Positions 46,601 to 56,100 of a stretch of DNA of 64,000 nt are shown one piece after another (positions within the stretch are counted from its first letter, which is position 1; each line of letters opens with the position of its first letter). Source of the DNA: Liolophura sinensis (Eukaryota; Mollusca; Polyplacophora; Chitonida; Chitonidae); the NCBI RefSeq assembly GCF_032854445.1, contig NC_088305.1:4071152-4135151 (forward strand), read 5' to 3'. Under the pieces are notes generated by a model. That model saw only the letters and a list, made by a program, of their open reading frames with translations. It searched no databases and was not told the origin of the DNA. The translations under genes were made by a program, and so were the position numbers.

Positions 46601-47482
46601 ACAATAACATTTCACGAGTTAAATCCATATTTTACTGCAGTTTTGTGAAGCAAAGAGTTACGCACCCTGTTGTAGCCGCCTCCGCATGGTGGCGTCCTCG
46701 TCGTCTACCAGACCTACCGCCTCGTCCACCACACTGCTCACAGAACGAGTGTTGGTTGTGGATTGTGTGGTGATGGCATTGTGAAAGACGATAGGATAAG
46801 GAATGGAATTCGGGAAATACAAAGAACCAGGGCCACTTCCTCTGACAAACAAAGGCCCATTCTGACAACTTCCTGGTGATACCTGAAAAACACAGCTATA
46901 TGTTTACAAGAAGTGCAGTCAAGAGCTTGTTTTTGGTTTTAACACATGCGTTTCACGATCATCTCCGTCATGGCACAAGTGAAAAATTATTGAATTATGG
47001 AATAAATTAATGACCCATTCCGGGGTCACGTATAATACAATCTAAAAGATGAAAACAATTGCCTTGAAGTGTAAAACCGTGCAACTTCGTCGAAAAGAAA
47101 ATGTAAATGCATCTTTCCGAACATGGCTACTCCAAGTAGATAGAAAACAAATGTTCACATGTGCGCTATACCCGCCATATTCTCTATTCCCCAACTCCTC
47201 CCAGCGTTATTTATATAAATAATAGTATTTAAATAATAGTGTATTATTCCGAAAAGACCCATTGTGTTATTGGAATTTGATCTTTGACCCACGTTACATC
47301 AGGCAGACAACCATTTCAATATGTCTGTCAGTTATCTCTCCGAAGTGGAGTTACAAAATATTGCAAAAATTATATTTCTGATATTAAGTGGCAAGAATTA
47401 TAGTAATGGCATGGCACAAGGAATAACACAAACACTTACCAGTTGAAGAAGAGTCAGGCTTTTGATCACAAATGTTAGGTAC
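31622..47482 (-). CDS. Secreted animal haem peroxidase
   Basis: A haem enzyme of the myeloperoxidase/peroxinectin/chorion-peroxidase family that oxidises halides or phenols with H2O2 outside the cell. Exons in transcript order: 47482-47440 (tentative), 46882-46666, 45994-45871, 45153-44948, 42861-42667, 41428-41310, 40729-40628, 37423-37331, 36688-35977, 34474-34305, 32599-32494, 31670-31622. Diagnostic sequence: YRTVDGSCNNLNSPLWGAAF; distal His in FGQFLSHDLT; calcium loop SSFIDGGAIYG; RELPIMP; distal Arg and haem-linked Glu in NRVNEF; MWVREHNRIA; proximal His in MRFGHSMLR; NIQRGRDHGLPEY; DVDLFTGGVSEDPV; FGDRFWYE-like MGDRFWYE. About 710 residues, usual for the family. Splice phases agree except in exon 41428-41310. 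The Asp that normally precedes the distal His is Ser. The start-codon exon was not found. Confidence 0.93.
32494..32599 (-). CDS. Peroxidase exon: penultimate
   Basis: Acceptor TTTGTCAG, donor AGG|GTAAGT; phase 1 in, phase 2 out. Encodes QLSEIRKITLARVLCD, the conserved (Q)L-x-x-I(R/K)xxxLARVLCD helix. Confidence 0.9.
32735..32870 (+). repeat. Foldback-like interspersed repeat, copy 10
   Basis: AAGAGGCCGTATTTCACCG, CATTTATCACACTGTTGTCG and GATTTTACTCTGTATGG. Confidence 0.65.
33005..33157 (-). mobile_element. SINE family A head fragment
   Basis: CAGACCTTCCCACTTACGGC through the complete tRNA-like head, ending TGAGCCACGGAGGCCCC. Well preserved; the tail half is missing. A short piece of the same region recurs at 33388-33421. 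Confidence 0.9.
34130..34276 (+). mobile_element. SINE family A, 5' truncated
   Basis: GGCCGTTAGTGGGAAAGTCT to GAGTACGGCGTAAGATAAAT. Ends about 30 bp from a peroxidase exon on the opposite strand. Confidence 0.88.
34305..34474 (-). CDS. Peroxidase exon: DLFTGG block
   Basis: Acceptor CTGTTGGCAG, donor GAGG|GTAAGC; phase 2 in, phase 1 out. Encodes SPSDVDLFTGGVSEDPV, GAVGPLFGDIIGQQF and MGDRFWYE, the characteristic C-terminal part of the catalytic domain. Confidence 0.95.
34975..35135 (+). repeat. Foldback-like interspersed repeat, copy 11
   Basis: ATTTAAGCATTTACGTGAAC, AATGAGGTAAACCGACTG, CACATAATCGTCGCTGCACT; diverged. Confidence 0.6.
35612..35762 (-). mobile_element. SINE family A, 3' two thirds
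   Basis: TTTGTGTTTTACGTCGTACT, ACGGCGGCCAGTATTATGGT and CTCCCACATACGGCCGGG. Confidence 0.9.
35977..36688 (-). CDS. Peroxidase exon: main catalytic exon
   Basis: Acceptor CGTTCCAACAG, donor ACAG|GTAAAG; phase 1 in, phase 2 out. 236 codons with no internal stop. Holds Arg and Glu of NRVNE (R-x-x-E, distal Arg and haem-linked Glu by family alignment), MWVREHNRIATKL, YSEYLPAVLG, FATAAMRFGHSMLRTTF with the proximal His, LYETEPGNGADLAASNIQRG and RDHGLPEYAQWRRHFGL. All expected haem-pocket residues in this part are present. Confidence 0.97.
36871..37013 (+). repeat. 25-bp tandem repeat, about 6 units
   Basis: Units like ATCTGTAATGTATACATTGT plus TACCT, some one base shorter. Lies in the peroxidase intron about 180 bp upstream (in transcript sense) of the main catalytic exon. 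Confidence 0.95.
37130..37310 (-). repeat. Foldback-like interspersed repeat, copy 12
   Basis: CAGAACAGCGACGACAGTGT, GATAGCTGGCAAAGTGTCAC, CGTAACCGGTGAAATACTGC, GTCAGTTTACCTCAGTTAGG, GTTTTATTCTAACTGTTCAG. One of the best preserved copies. Confidence 0.75.
37331..37423 (-). CDS. Peroxidase exon: RELPIMP block
   Basis: Acceptor TTGATTGACAG, donor GCAG|GTAAAG; phase 1 both sides. Encodes LLMMSVPRELPIMPHGNVHA, matching the conserved LL-x-x-S-x-x-x-LP segment. Confidence 0.92.
38767..39126 (-). mobile_element. SINE family C, nested in the Tc1-family element
   Basis: Flanked by exact 14-bp duplications TAGGATTGTTATGA at 38753-38766 and 39127-39140. On the - strand it starts with a tRNA-like head (CCGGCCCGGATAGCACAGTT, GTTAGAGCTTCCGC) and ends with a simple GAGT-type repeat (GAGTGAGTGAGTGCTC as read on +). 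Confidence 0.95.
39283..39870 (+). pseudogene. Tc1-family transposase remnant
   Basis: Starts at ATG 39283: a paired helix-turn-helix N-terminus (MGRLNAADLNQAIGRLQAGE, STITRLWDRF, NDRPRSGRPR). A deletion follows, then a second frame from about 39536 with DGRGRVYRRRHERF and GGGNVMVWGAI, then another deletion and DLNPI. After the palindrome comes IWDQIDRRVRR and a C-terminus RRIPQQNIQRLIRSVPRRC. Two of the three DDE acidic positions fall in the deleted parts or are disrupted, so no active enzyme is possible. Confidence 0.9.
39654..39715. repeat. Perfect inverted repeat, 30-bp arms, 2-nt spacer
   Basis: Left arm 39654-39683 starts TCGACGCACCCGTCTATC. The right arm 39686-39715 is its exact reverse complement. 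The spacer is TC. The left arm looks like an inverted duplicate of transposase coding sequence on the right. Confidence 0.98.
40628..40729 (-). CDS. Peroxidase exon: calcium-loop block
   Basis: Acceptor GTATTTGCAG, donor GGAG|GTAAGC; phase 1 both sides. Encodes LREQLNQASSFIDGGAIYGA then LRQFKG. By alignment the SSFIDGG loop supplies calcium ligands next to the distal His. Confidence 0.95.
40862..40998 (-). mobile_element. SINE family A, 5' truncated, with 10-bp target-site duplication
   Basis: CCTGTAGATC at 40852-40861 and 40999-41008. Starts with a TTTA repeat and includes TTTTACGCCCTACTCAAGAA. Confidence 0.92.
41310..41428 (-). CDS. Peroxidase exon: segment after the distal His, frameshifted
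   Basis: Acceptor CTCTTCTCCAG, donor TCGG|GTAACA. Entering in the phase set by the previous exon gives RNIPIPLRDNLDNST, fitting the family's PIPIP-like segment. The end of the exon in the frame required by the next exon gives NRECLEFPRSLEVTDLGC, fitting the C-x-x-FxRS segment. The two frames differ by one missing base somewhere near 41365-41385, in the middle of the exon. Confidence 0.8.
42667..42861 (-). CDS. Peroxidase exon: distal His block
   Basis: Acceptor CTTTTGTAAAAG (weak), donor AAAG|GTATGA; phase 1 both sides. Encodes ERRGDRDDVMSG, LPTARVVS and LLTVFGQFLSHDLTDRAP. The His is the distal haem ligand-side residue and the following Asp a calcium ligand. The residue before the His is Ser rather than Asp. 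An RGD triplet is at the start. Confidence 0.95.
43385..43495 (+). mobile_element. SINE family C 3' fragment
   Basis: GGAGGCACATTACATGCACT, GGATTCCTTCGCCGTCATAT and ACTCAGTCACTCACTCACTC. Same tail as the copy at 38767-39126. Confidence 0.85.
43985..44480 (+). repeat. 30-bp tandem array with about 148-bp higher-order unit
   Basis: Monomers like TTACTAGCACACTCCGTCTA plus TTTTAGTC. A five-monomer block containing TTTAACAAGCGCACTGGGT, with TATTATCAGGTCTGCTA close behind, recurs near 44065, 44215 and 44362. Diverged monomers continue at 44813-44930 beyond a SINE. In a peroxidase intron. Confidence 0.92.
44502..44812 (+). mobile_element. SINE family B with 11-bp target-site duplication
   Basis: TAATTAAACCG at 44491-44501 and 44813-44823. 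Contains CTTGGCGCTCAGCACTGAGA and GTCATGTCTGATGTCTTCGG. Slightly head-truncated. It split the tandem array around it. Confidence 0.95.
44948..45153 (-). CDS. Peroxidase exon: YRTVDGSCNN block
   Basis: Acceptor TGTGTTACAG, donor TATG|GTAAGC; phase 2 in, phase 1 out. Encodes CPYKPPINCERF, YRTVDGSCNNLNSPLWGAAF and VRLLPPRY, the hallmark start of the animal peroxidase domain. Confidence 0.97.
45871..45994 (-). CDS. Peroxidase exon: propeptide-like region
   Basis: Acceptor ATCTCCTGGCAG, donor TCAG|GTGAGT; phase 1 in, phase 2 out. Encodes IDRYPQDFVNPDPLLFSESP and RSFSRQSRIINWIARLL. Lies ahead of the catalytic domain; no known motif. Confidence 0.85.
46120..46365 (+). repeat. Foldback-like interspersed repeat, copy 13
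   Basis: GTTCAGTGACGTCTAATACT, CCGAACTGAGTTAAACTGAC, GTGACCATTTGTCAGCTATC and GCCTTACTCTTTATGCTGTA. Confidence 0.7.
46666..46882 (-). CDS. Peroxidase exon: N-terminal low-conservation region
   Basis: Acceptor GTGTTTTTCAG, donor CAGG|GTGCGT; phase 0 in, phase 1 out. Encodes VSPGSCQNGPLFVRGSGPGS, TTNTRSVSSVVDEAVGLVDD and TMRRRLQQ. The VDEAV segment with charged residues resembles the helix before the peroxidase domain. RRR may be a propeptide cleavage site (inference). Confidence 0.85.
47440..47482 (-). CDS. Tentative peroxidase 5' exon (signal-peptide end)
   Basis: 43 bp between GTTTTCCAG and CTG|GTAAGT. In the phase needed by the next exon it encodes YLTFVIKSLTLLQL, a hydrophobic run leading into VSPGSC and plausible as the end of a signal peptide. 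No start codon here; a further upstream exon is needed. Confidence 0.5.
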
Positions 47483-47714
47483 CTGGAAAACACAGCAAAG
47501 AATGTCTGTCAGACATTTGGCCTTCCCCGGAGACTGGCACGTATTTTGCGTGGCGTTTATTTAAAAGGGAAATAAGTTGACAACTGTATGTTCTCATAAC
47601 ATTTAAGTGTATTGCGCACAGGGCCAAAATAGCATAGATATAACTGCGAACCTACGTTGAAAATTTAAAAAGAAATTAACCCTCGACTGTCATGACAGTG
47701 TCTCTCAAAAGACG

Positions 47715-47805
47715 GCTCCCAGCATTTTAGCCCGAAGAAGCTAGGGACGGCCCTGGGGAAGCTGGGGACGGCCTTGGGGAAGCAGGGGACGGTCTTGGGA
47801 AAACG
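47715..47805. repeat. Short 21-bp tandem repeat, about 3 units
   Basis: GGGGAAGCTGGGGACGGCC-like units, GC-rich against AT-rich surroundings. Confidence 0.8.
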
Positions 47806-48054
47806 CACATAGAAAACTACACATGAAACTAGAATTAAACTGAAGCCAAACTGTGCAATGCTATGACATAGGCATATATATAAATGAATCATCCGTACTG
47901 CACATGCGTGCTTAGGTTAACTTGATGCCTCGATCTGGCTTAAAAATACTAATCTACGAGAGATACATGTCTCTCTAATAAAGTTTTATCGGATGAGCAT
48001 CTCGTTGTCACCAAGCCTGTTCCTTTATTGTATGCTAACTGTGATGACAACACA

Positions 48055-48265
48055 GTATATTGGGAATTTCTAGACCAGAGACGTCTAATAAGTTGCAGTC
48101 AGTATCACTGCGCTTTTTTTTTTACCTTATCCTGGTTAACCCTTGGTGCTATATGGGGTGTGAATATAACGCTAACTGAGGTAGCTAACTAAAGGCCGTA
48201 TTTTTTCACCGGTTACGTAAGACTATTTGCCACATATCACACCGTCGTCGCTGTTAAATTAAATA
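48055..48265 (+). repeat. Foldback-like interspersed repeat, copy 14
   Basis: CAGAGACGTCTAATAAGTTG, TTTTTACCTTATCCTGGTTA, GCTAACTGAGGTAGCTAAC and ATATCACACCGTCGTCGCTG. Confidence 0.65.
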
Positions 48266-48579
48266 CAGACTAACTCAAATTTAAGTATTAAATGCCGGTG
48301 AAACGTTGTGACATAATTAATCAAAACACTTATTTTAAATTCATGAGTCAGTTATGCTTAAAATGCACAGAGCACGTTATTTTCTCCACATGATTTTCTG
48401 GGAAACGGAAATCTGCCCATATCTTCAAGCTTTATCTATTTATTAAAACCATAGGGCGGAAAAGCCTATTATTTAAATGATATAAAACATAAATGATCAC
48501 AGATGTGGGCACTTCTGAAGATATAATTATACTTTTTAAACTTGCGGGCAGAAGGCTAACTAGATAAAACTTGAAGAAA

Positions 48580-48800
48580 TATATTTATTTACTTAATTGA
48601 AGTTTTACACTGATATGACGGCGGTCAGTTTTATTGCTGGAGGAAACCAGAGTGCCGGAGAGAGTAACCTCTTCTTCACACACATCTATCTGACACACTT
48701 TCTGACTTAAAGCCGGAACTAATGCAACAAGAGCTGGATTCGAACTTTCGGCCCAATAGGTTGTCGCAATGCAGTTAATTAGTATGCAGGGCTACTTATG
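48580..48800 (-). mobile_element. SINE family D-like copy
   Basis: TTACTTAATTGAAGTTTTAC, ATATGACGGCGGTCAGTTTT, ACCAGAGTGCCGGAGAGAG and a reverse B-box CTGGATTCGAACTTTCGG. Confidence 0.55.
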
Positions 48801-48829
48801 TACTAATGTTTATAATTAGACAGGGTATC

Positions 48830-49140
48830 CCACCTTTCATCTGTACAAAGTTGCACATATCATGTTGATATAGCAAGATTGTTTGCATAATGTTGATCAG
48901 TACAAGATTGGTGCATATTTTTGATCAGCGTAACATGGTGTGTATATTATTGATGCGTATATGCAAGATCTTGTAAATAATGTTGATCAGTACAATACTG
49001 TGTACATATTATTGATTGAAAGGTCGTGTGCGTATTGTTGATAAGTAAAACATTGTATGCACATAGTTGATTGTAACAAGGTTTCTTGTATACTGTTGTT
49101 TATTACAAAGCTGTGTCTGTAATGTTCATCAGGACAATGC
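48830..49140 (+). repeat. Degenerate ~30-bp tandem repeat
   Basis: TTGATCAGTACAAGATTG and GTGTGCATATTGTTGATAAG variants recur about ten times with uneven spacing. Confidence 0.75.
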
Positions 49141-49179
49141 TGTGTGTACACCGACAATTATTGGTCATGTTTCCTGTAG

Positions 49180-49770
49180 ACTTTGTTCATGTTTTGTGTA
49201 GATTTTCTTCACGATTTCTATACACTATTTTTCAAGTTCTGTGTAGACTTTCAGCATTATTTCTGTAGACTTTCTTCATGAGTTTTGTACACTTTCTCCC
49301 CTATAGGATCTTGCCTTTCTTCCTGTACACAATAGGTGTTCCTCGCTCTTTCACATTTTGTTCCTGATTTCTGTATACTTTCTTCATGTTCTCTGTATAC
49401 TTCCTTCATGCTCTCTGTATACTTTCTTCATGTTCTGTGTAGGCTTTCTTCATAGTCTTTGTAGACATTCTCCATGCTCTCTGTAGACAGGTCCTTGTTC
49501 GTTGTCGACTTTCTTCATGTTCTCTGTAGACTTTCTTCATGGTCTGTGTAGACTTTCTCCATGGTCTGTGTAGACTTTCTCCATGGTCTGTGTAGATTTT
49601 CTTCATGCTCAATGTAGACTTTCTTCATGGTCTGTGTAGACCTCTCCATGTTCATGGTCGACTTTCTTCGTGTTCTCTGTAGACTTTCTTCACGCTCTCT
49701 GTTGACTTTCTCCGTGTTCTCTGTAGCCTTTCTTCATGATTTCTGTAGACTTTCTTGACCTCACCTGTAG
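49180..49770 (+). repeat. 22-bp tandem array (array 1)
   Basis: Units like CTCTGTAGACTTTCTTCATG plus two bases, about 25 copies, diverged at both edges. Confidence 0.92.
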
Positions 49771-49929
49771 ACTCGTGCCATTCCACATAGTTTTGTACAT
49801 GGCATAGCCTATGTCCTATGTCCTTGTGTAAGAATGTTTGTAAGAATTTTTTCATTAAATAATAGGACATGGTTATAATAGGTTAAAGGTTTCACTGATG
49901 GCTCCTGATATAATATAAATGCGTAATCT

Positions 49930-50284
49930 GACCAAGGGGTTGGTGGTGTATAACTGTGTGAGGCAATCCCCATTTATCGTCGTGAGACATTTATATTCCT
50001 CAGATAACCTTGTGAGCCCATAACAAGATGTGAAACAACAGTCACATGATTTGCAAGTCAATCCCCGAACGACTTTGTGTAACATTACCCAGATGACTTC
50101 GTGAGGAAATCTCCCGATGACTTTGTTGGGCAATCTCCAGATGACAATCACCACATGACTTTGTGAAACAATCCCCAAATGACTTTGTGAGACAATCCCT
50201 CCATGATTTTCATAGGGTATTCCAGCATGACCATTTCAAATGTGAGAAAAAATCATGATATGATTTGTTGGAAAATCCCAAGAT
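49930..50284 (+). repeat. 23-24-bp tandem array, left part
   Basis: Units like GATGACTTTGTGAGGCAATC plus CCCA. Interrupted by a SINE and resumed at 50474. Confidence 0.85.
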
Positions 50285-50473
50285 GATTTATTTATTTATT
50301 TATTTATTTATTTGATTTGTGTTTTACGCCGTACTGAAGAATGTTTCACTTATAAGACGGCGGTCAGTACTATGGTGGGAGGAAATCAGGCAGAGCCCGG
50401 GGAAAACCCACGACCATCTGCAGGCTGCTGCCAGACAGCTGGCAGGCGTACGGCCGGAGAGGTAGCCAGCATG
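50285..50473 (-). mobile_element. SINE family A with 11-bp target-site duplication
   Basis: AATCCCAAGAT at 50274-50284 and 50474-50484. Starts with a TTTA repeat and contains GTTTTACGCCGTACTGAAGA and GTACGGCCGGAGAGGTAGCC. Truncated before the tRNA-like head. Confidence 0.95.
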
Positions 50474-50850
50474 AATCCCAAGATAACAGTGAAGCAATGC
50501 TGAGATAGCTTTGTGTAGCGACCCCCAAATGACAATCAAGTAAGAAAATTCACATATCACACTGTACAGCAAAATTCATATGAATTTGTATGGCAATGGC
50601 CAAATCACTGCGGAATCACACAATTGACATTGTGAGGCAACCCCCAGATGGCTACAACAAGTAACACACACACAAATATGGGATAACTCTCATGCAATTT
50701 TGGGAAGCAACCTCCACGTCACCAAGTGAGGCAATCTCTACGTGACTATGTGAAACACCTCATATAACGGTGTTAGGCAAACGTCATATGCCTAATCGAG
50801 TTAAGTACCCCTTGGTTTTGTGAGGCTAACCCCGCATGACCGCATAAAGC
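50474..50850 (+). repeat. 23-24-bp tandem array, right part
   Basis: Continues the units of 49930-50284: GTGAGGCAACCCCCAGATGG, CAAGTGAGGCAATCTCTACG and similar. More diverged than the left part. Confidence 0.75.
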
Positions 50851-50859
50851 AAGCACAAC

Positions 50860-51840
50860 ATGTCTATGTGAAAAAAACAAATTGTGGGGGATTTCTGCTA
50901 AAACCCAGACAGCCTTAGGCAGGTTGTCTGTCCTAATTCCACTCTGATTCCTCATGACATGCCACTAAGAACATAATGAAAACTTGCGGTGAATTGACCT
51001 ATTTCAAATGTTGCAGTGGGCCTCACACGGAAACTCTGTTACATCTCATTACAGGTATTGCCCAACAGATTTTTTTGAAAAAAAGCACCTTATGAAAGTT
51101 AAATTGGGAACTCGATAAGTAAATAAATATACAACCAATAGTATACAAGACGCTTTGTTCAGTCAGCCCGACTACAAAGGTCCTTCCTCTTGTCAACACT
51201 AAGTGGCTAAATTTCTGACCATCATTAAATTTATGCTATTACACTTGTACTAATCAACGGTAGACATGCAGCTTTGTATTGTTGTGAAGTAAATTAGGCT
51301 AGCCACTCCCTGTCGCGAAATCCCACTAATCGGCCTTGCAGTAACTCATTTGTAACGTGATTTAGGGGTGAATCCCATTGTCGGAGAGTTTTCAGAGGGA
51401 AGTGACCCTAAAACCAGCATTTCAACAACTACTCGGTGACTTGAAATGAACAAGCTGGTAGACTCCACACCTGCAATCGTCCGTGAGTTAGAGGCTGTAT
51501 CTAAGACCACCGAGGTCTATCTGGAGAGGGTGGCGTGGTGGAGTTTCTTGTATAATGTGTGCGCCAGTGTGTACACATTGTTACAACCATCACTCGAATG
51601 AGCTGTACTGGGCGCGGCTGGTGCCGGCGCACACATTCATTCTGCATTTTTGCATAAAAGATTGAAACCTTGATTCAGTGTGTTTGTCAGTTCTGTAATG
51701 CGATAGTAGTAGTTTGTTAATGTGTACATAGCAGTATCAACAAGCATTATATGTAGAATCTCTCTTTTTCTAATTAAAGATACACACACAGACTTTTACC
51801 GGTATAAAAAAGACTTACTGTATGTACAGACAAATCAAAG
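50860..51840. other. No gene seen
   Basis: No repeat or exon recognised apart from scattered SINE-like scraps. Confidence 0.4.
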
Positions 51841-51849
51841 CAGTGAGGA

Positions 51850-52165
51850 CAGCCTCTTGTCAATTAATCACGGTTTTGTTCTAACTGTTCGTGTATATGC
51901 CTATAGAAAGGTAGCAACGTATGCGCAATCTAGCATCATGGTTTAAGCGGAATTAGGTAAAGCTACATCCCGGTTATGATGTAACCTCACCAGCTAAGTG
52001 TGACCATTTCCCAGCATTAGCTGTCCCTTTGCATTGTTACCATGCTATTGTTTATTAAATGTGAAGGAAACACCTGCAATTTTAAACCAGTGACATCTAA
52101 CGAATTGTAAATAACACAACTACTTAGGGGCCTATAATTTGCGACCATTTAAGCATTTATATGGA
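51850..52165. repeat. Foldback-like interspersed repeat, inverted pair
   Basis: A reverse part (AGCCTCTTGTCAATTAATCA, GTTCTAACTGTTCGTG, TAGCATCATGGTTTAAGCGG, AATTAGGTAAA) is followed by forward parts (CAGCTAAGTGTGACCATTTC, TTTTAAACCAGTGACATCTA, CATTTAAGCATTTATATGGA). Confidence 0.6.
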
Positions 52166-52169
52166 CAAA

Positions 52170-52995
52170 TCATTACACTTACATGGAAACTACTCACCTC
52201 ATGGCAAACGGCCTTGTTGATAAGTCTCTATACTAAATTTGTACTGAGATTCATGGGATCTTCAGCTTAGTCGGACCCATTTCACGGTAAACTTTTCCCC
52301 TGTGCATTTTAATTTCTTATCGTCGTCAAATTAATCGCCTACAGGGGGCACTAGCGTACATTTCTATGGTTCATATCACACAATGTTAGACTAACCAAGC
52401 CTTCCGCTTGACAAGTCTAATGTTTTTTTTTCGTATATATTTCGACAGCAGCATACGCTACCTTACTTATATAAATTTGCCGGACCTGAAGTTTGATATG
52501 TACGCATGTAGCAGACCTAACCACACGTCCGCAGGCAGCTCATCAGAGCAGATGAACAGATTAATTTAACTGTCGGGTGCATTCCGTGTTTACATCAAAT
52601 CATCGAGTTTTAGCAATACAACCCTGCCACTAGTTTGACAACAAAAGTATAAACAATAAAAGTCATATGAATATATCTGTATTGTCCAGTGGAACATGGG
52701 AGTGGGGAAGATCCACAGAATAAGAACTGAAACCCAGCAATGTGTTATATAACAATGATAAGAATTCTTTATTTCACGCTAATATAATTCTGTATTTCAT
52801 TCGTGATATTCTAGAGAGCAGATCAATGAAAAAAAAACAACAAATACATGACCGGTATAATTTCGTCACAGCATGATAATCTGTATGATTGTCGATCAGG
52901 CATTGTGTATTGCAGAAGAAAGATGTATGTTTCGGCTGTAATTATAATATATATATGTATAGATATTATAATACAATTAATTGTCACAGGTAATC
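52170..52995. other. No gene seen
   Basis: AT-rich, no element recognised. Confidence 0.4.
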
Positions 52996-52999
52996 GGTG

Positions 53000-53125
53000 A
53001 GACAAGATCTCGTGCCAATTTACCTTAGTCATTGCTTTATTTTAACTGTTCAAGTAAAAGATTAAATAGTAGCAAAGTACACGTCCCTTGGTACCAGCAC
53101 AAGGTGAATTAGATAGAAAAAATTG
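53000..53125 (-). repeat. Foldback-like interspersed repeat, copy 16
   Basis: GCCAATTTACCTTAGTCATT, GCTTTATTTTAACTGTTCAA, TTGGTACCAGCACAAGGTGA and AATTAGATAGAAAAA. Abuts the 22-bp satellite. Confidence 0.65.
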
Positions 53126-53154
53126 CAATGATGTCAGCTGGAATTCATTCCACA

Positions 53155-56100
53155 TGTAGTATGCACATGTTGTGGGATGCCTCCAGTTGATGTGTTTTAT
53201 GCTCCCAGTGGATGTGTTTCATGCTCTCAGTTAATGTATTTTATGTACCCAGTTGATGTGTTTCATGTTCCCAGTTGATGTGTTTGCTGGTCCCAGTGGA
53301 TGTGTTTCATGCTCCCAGCTGATGTGTTTCATGCCCCCAGTTGATGTGTTTCATGCTCCCAGTGGTTGTGTTTCATGCCCCCAACTGATGCCTTTCATGC
53401 TCCCAGTTGATGTGTTTCATGCTCTTACTTGATGTGTTTCATACCCACAGTTATTATGTTTCCTGCTCACAGCTGACGTGTTTTGTGCTCCCAGTGGATG
53501 CGTTTCATGCTCCCAGCTGATGTGTTTCATGGCCCCAGTTGATGTGTTTCACGCTTCCAGTTGATGTGTTTCATGCATACATTTGATGTGTTTCATGCTC
53601 CCAGTTGATGTATTTCATGATCCTAGTGGATGTGTTGCATGTTCCCAATTGATGTTTTTCATGTCCCCAGTTGACGTTTTTCATGACCCCAGTTGACGTT
53701 TTTCATGCTCCCAGTTGATGTGTTTCTGCTCCTAGTTAATGTGTTTCATGCTCCCAGTTGATGTGTTTCATGCTCCCAGTTGATGTGTTTCATGCTCCCA
53801 GTTGATGTGTTTCATGCTCCCAGTTGATGTGTTTCATGCTCTTAGTTGATGTGTTTCATGATCCTATATGATGTCTTTCATGCTTACATTTAATGTGTTT
53901 CATGCTGTCAGTTGATGTGTGTCATGCCCCCAGTTGATGTGTTTCATGCTCCCAGTGGTTGTGTTTCATGCCCCCAACTGATGCCTTTCATGCTCCCAGT
54001 TGATGTGTTTCATGCTCTTACTTGATGTGTTTCATACCCACAGTTAATATATTTCCTGCTCACAGCTGACGTGTTTTGTGCTCCCAGTGGATGCGTTTCA
54101 TGCTCCCAGCTGATGTGTTTCATGCAAACATTTGATGTGTTTCATGCTCCCAGTTGATGTATTTCATGATCCTAGTGGATGTGTTTCATGTTCCCAATTG
54201 ATGTTTTTCATGTCCCCAGTTGACGTTTTTCATGCCCCCAGTTGATGTGTTTCTGCTCCTAGTTAATGTGTTTCATGCTCCCAGTGGATGTGTTTCATGA
54301 TCCTATTTGATGTCTTTCATGCTTACATTTAATGTGTTTCATGCTGTCAGTTGATGTGTTTCATGCTCTCAGTTGAAGTGTTTCCTGCTCCCAGTTGATG
54401 TGTTTCATGCTCTCATTTGATGTGCTTCATGCCCCCAGCTGATGTGTTTCATGCTCCCAGTTGATGTGTTTCATATTCCCAGTTAATGTGTTTCATGCCC
54501 CCAGTTGATGTGTTTCATGCTGTCAGTTGATGTGTTTCATGCTGTCAGTTGATGTGTTTCATGCTCTCAGTTGATGTGTTTCATGCTATCAGTTGATGTG
54601 TTTCATGCCAACGGTGGATGTGTTTCCTGCCCCAAGTTGATGTCTTTTATGCTCTCAGTTTATGTGTTTCCTGCTTCCAGTTGATGTGTTTCATATTCTT
54701 AGTAAATGTGTTTCATGCTCTCAGTTGATGCGTTTCCTGCTCCCAGTGGATGTGTTTCATGCTCCCAGTTGATGTGTTTTATGCTCCCAGTTAATGTGTT
54801 TAATGCTCCCAGTTGATGTGTTTCATGCTGTCAGTGGATGTATTTCATGCTCCTAGATCTTTCATGCTTACATTTAATGTGTTTCATGCCTCCAACTGAT
54901 GTCTTCTATCCTCCCAGTTGATGTGTTTCATGCTCTTAGTTGATGTGTTTCATACCCACAGTTAATGTGTTTCCTGCTCACAGCTGACGTGTTTTGTGCT
55001 CCCAGTGGATGCGTTTTATGCTCCCAGCTGATGTGTTTCATGGCCCCAGTTGATGTGTTTCACGCTCCCAGTTGATGTGTTTCATGCATACATTTGATGT
55101 GTTTCATGCTCCCAGTTGATGTATTTCATGATCCTAGTGGATGTGTTTCATGTTCCGAATTGATGTTTTTCATGCCCCCAGTTAATTTGTTTTATGCTCC
55201 CAGTTGATGTGTTTCCTGCTCCTAGTTAATGTGTTTCATGCTGCCAGTGGATGTGTTTCATATTCACAGTTGATTTGTTTCATGCTGTCAGTTGATGTGT
55301 TTCATGCTCCCAGTTGATGTGTTTCATGCTCCCAGTTGAAATGTTTCCTGCTCCCAGTTGATGTGTTTCATGCTCTCAGTTGGTGTGTTTCATGTTCCCA
55401 GTTAATGTGTTTCATGTCCCCAGTTCATGTGTTTGATGTTCTCAGTTTATGTGTTTTCTGCTTCCAGTTAATGTGTTTCATATTCTCAGTTGATGTGTTT
55501 CATGCTCTCAGTTGATGTGTTTCCTGCTTCCAGTTGATGTGTTTCATATTCTTAGTTGATGTGTTTTATGCTCCCAGTTGACGTGTTTCATGCTGTCAGT
55601 TGATGTGTTTCATGCTCCCGGTGGGTGTGTTTTCTGCCCTAAGTTGATGTGTTTCCTGCTCCTAGTGGATGAGTTTCCTGCTCCCAGTTGATGCGTTTAA
55701 TGCTCTCAGTTGATGTGTTTATTGCTCCGAGTTGATGTGTATCCTGCTCCCAGTTGATGTGTTTCATGCTCCCAGTTGATTTGTTTCATGCTCCCAGTTG
55801 ATGTGTTTCATGCTCCTATTTGATGTGTTTAATGCTTACAATTGATGTGTTTAATACTCCCCGTTTATGTTTTTCATGCTCTCAACTGACGTTTTTTATG
55901 CCCCCAGTTGATGTGTTTCATGCTCCCAGTTGATGTGTTTAGTGCTCCTAGCTGATGTGTTTCATGCTTTTAGTTGATGTGCCTCATGCTTTTAGTTGAT
56001 GTGTTTTAAGCTGTCAGTTGATGTGTTTCATGCTCTCAGTTGATGTGTTTCATCCTCTCAGCTGATGTGTTTCCTGGTCCCAGTCGATGTGTTTCTTGCT

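Noticed and set aside
49406-49870. Lys/Glu-rich repetitive peptide on the - strand (ESTQTMKKVYREHEES-like)
   Set aside because: Translation of the 22-bp array, whose frame rotates every three units. No gene context.
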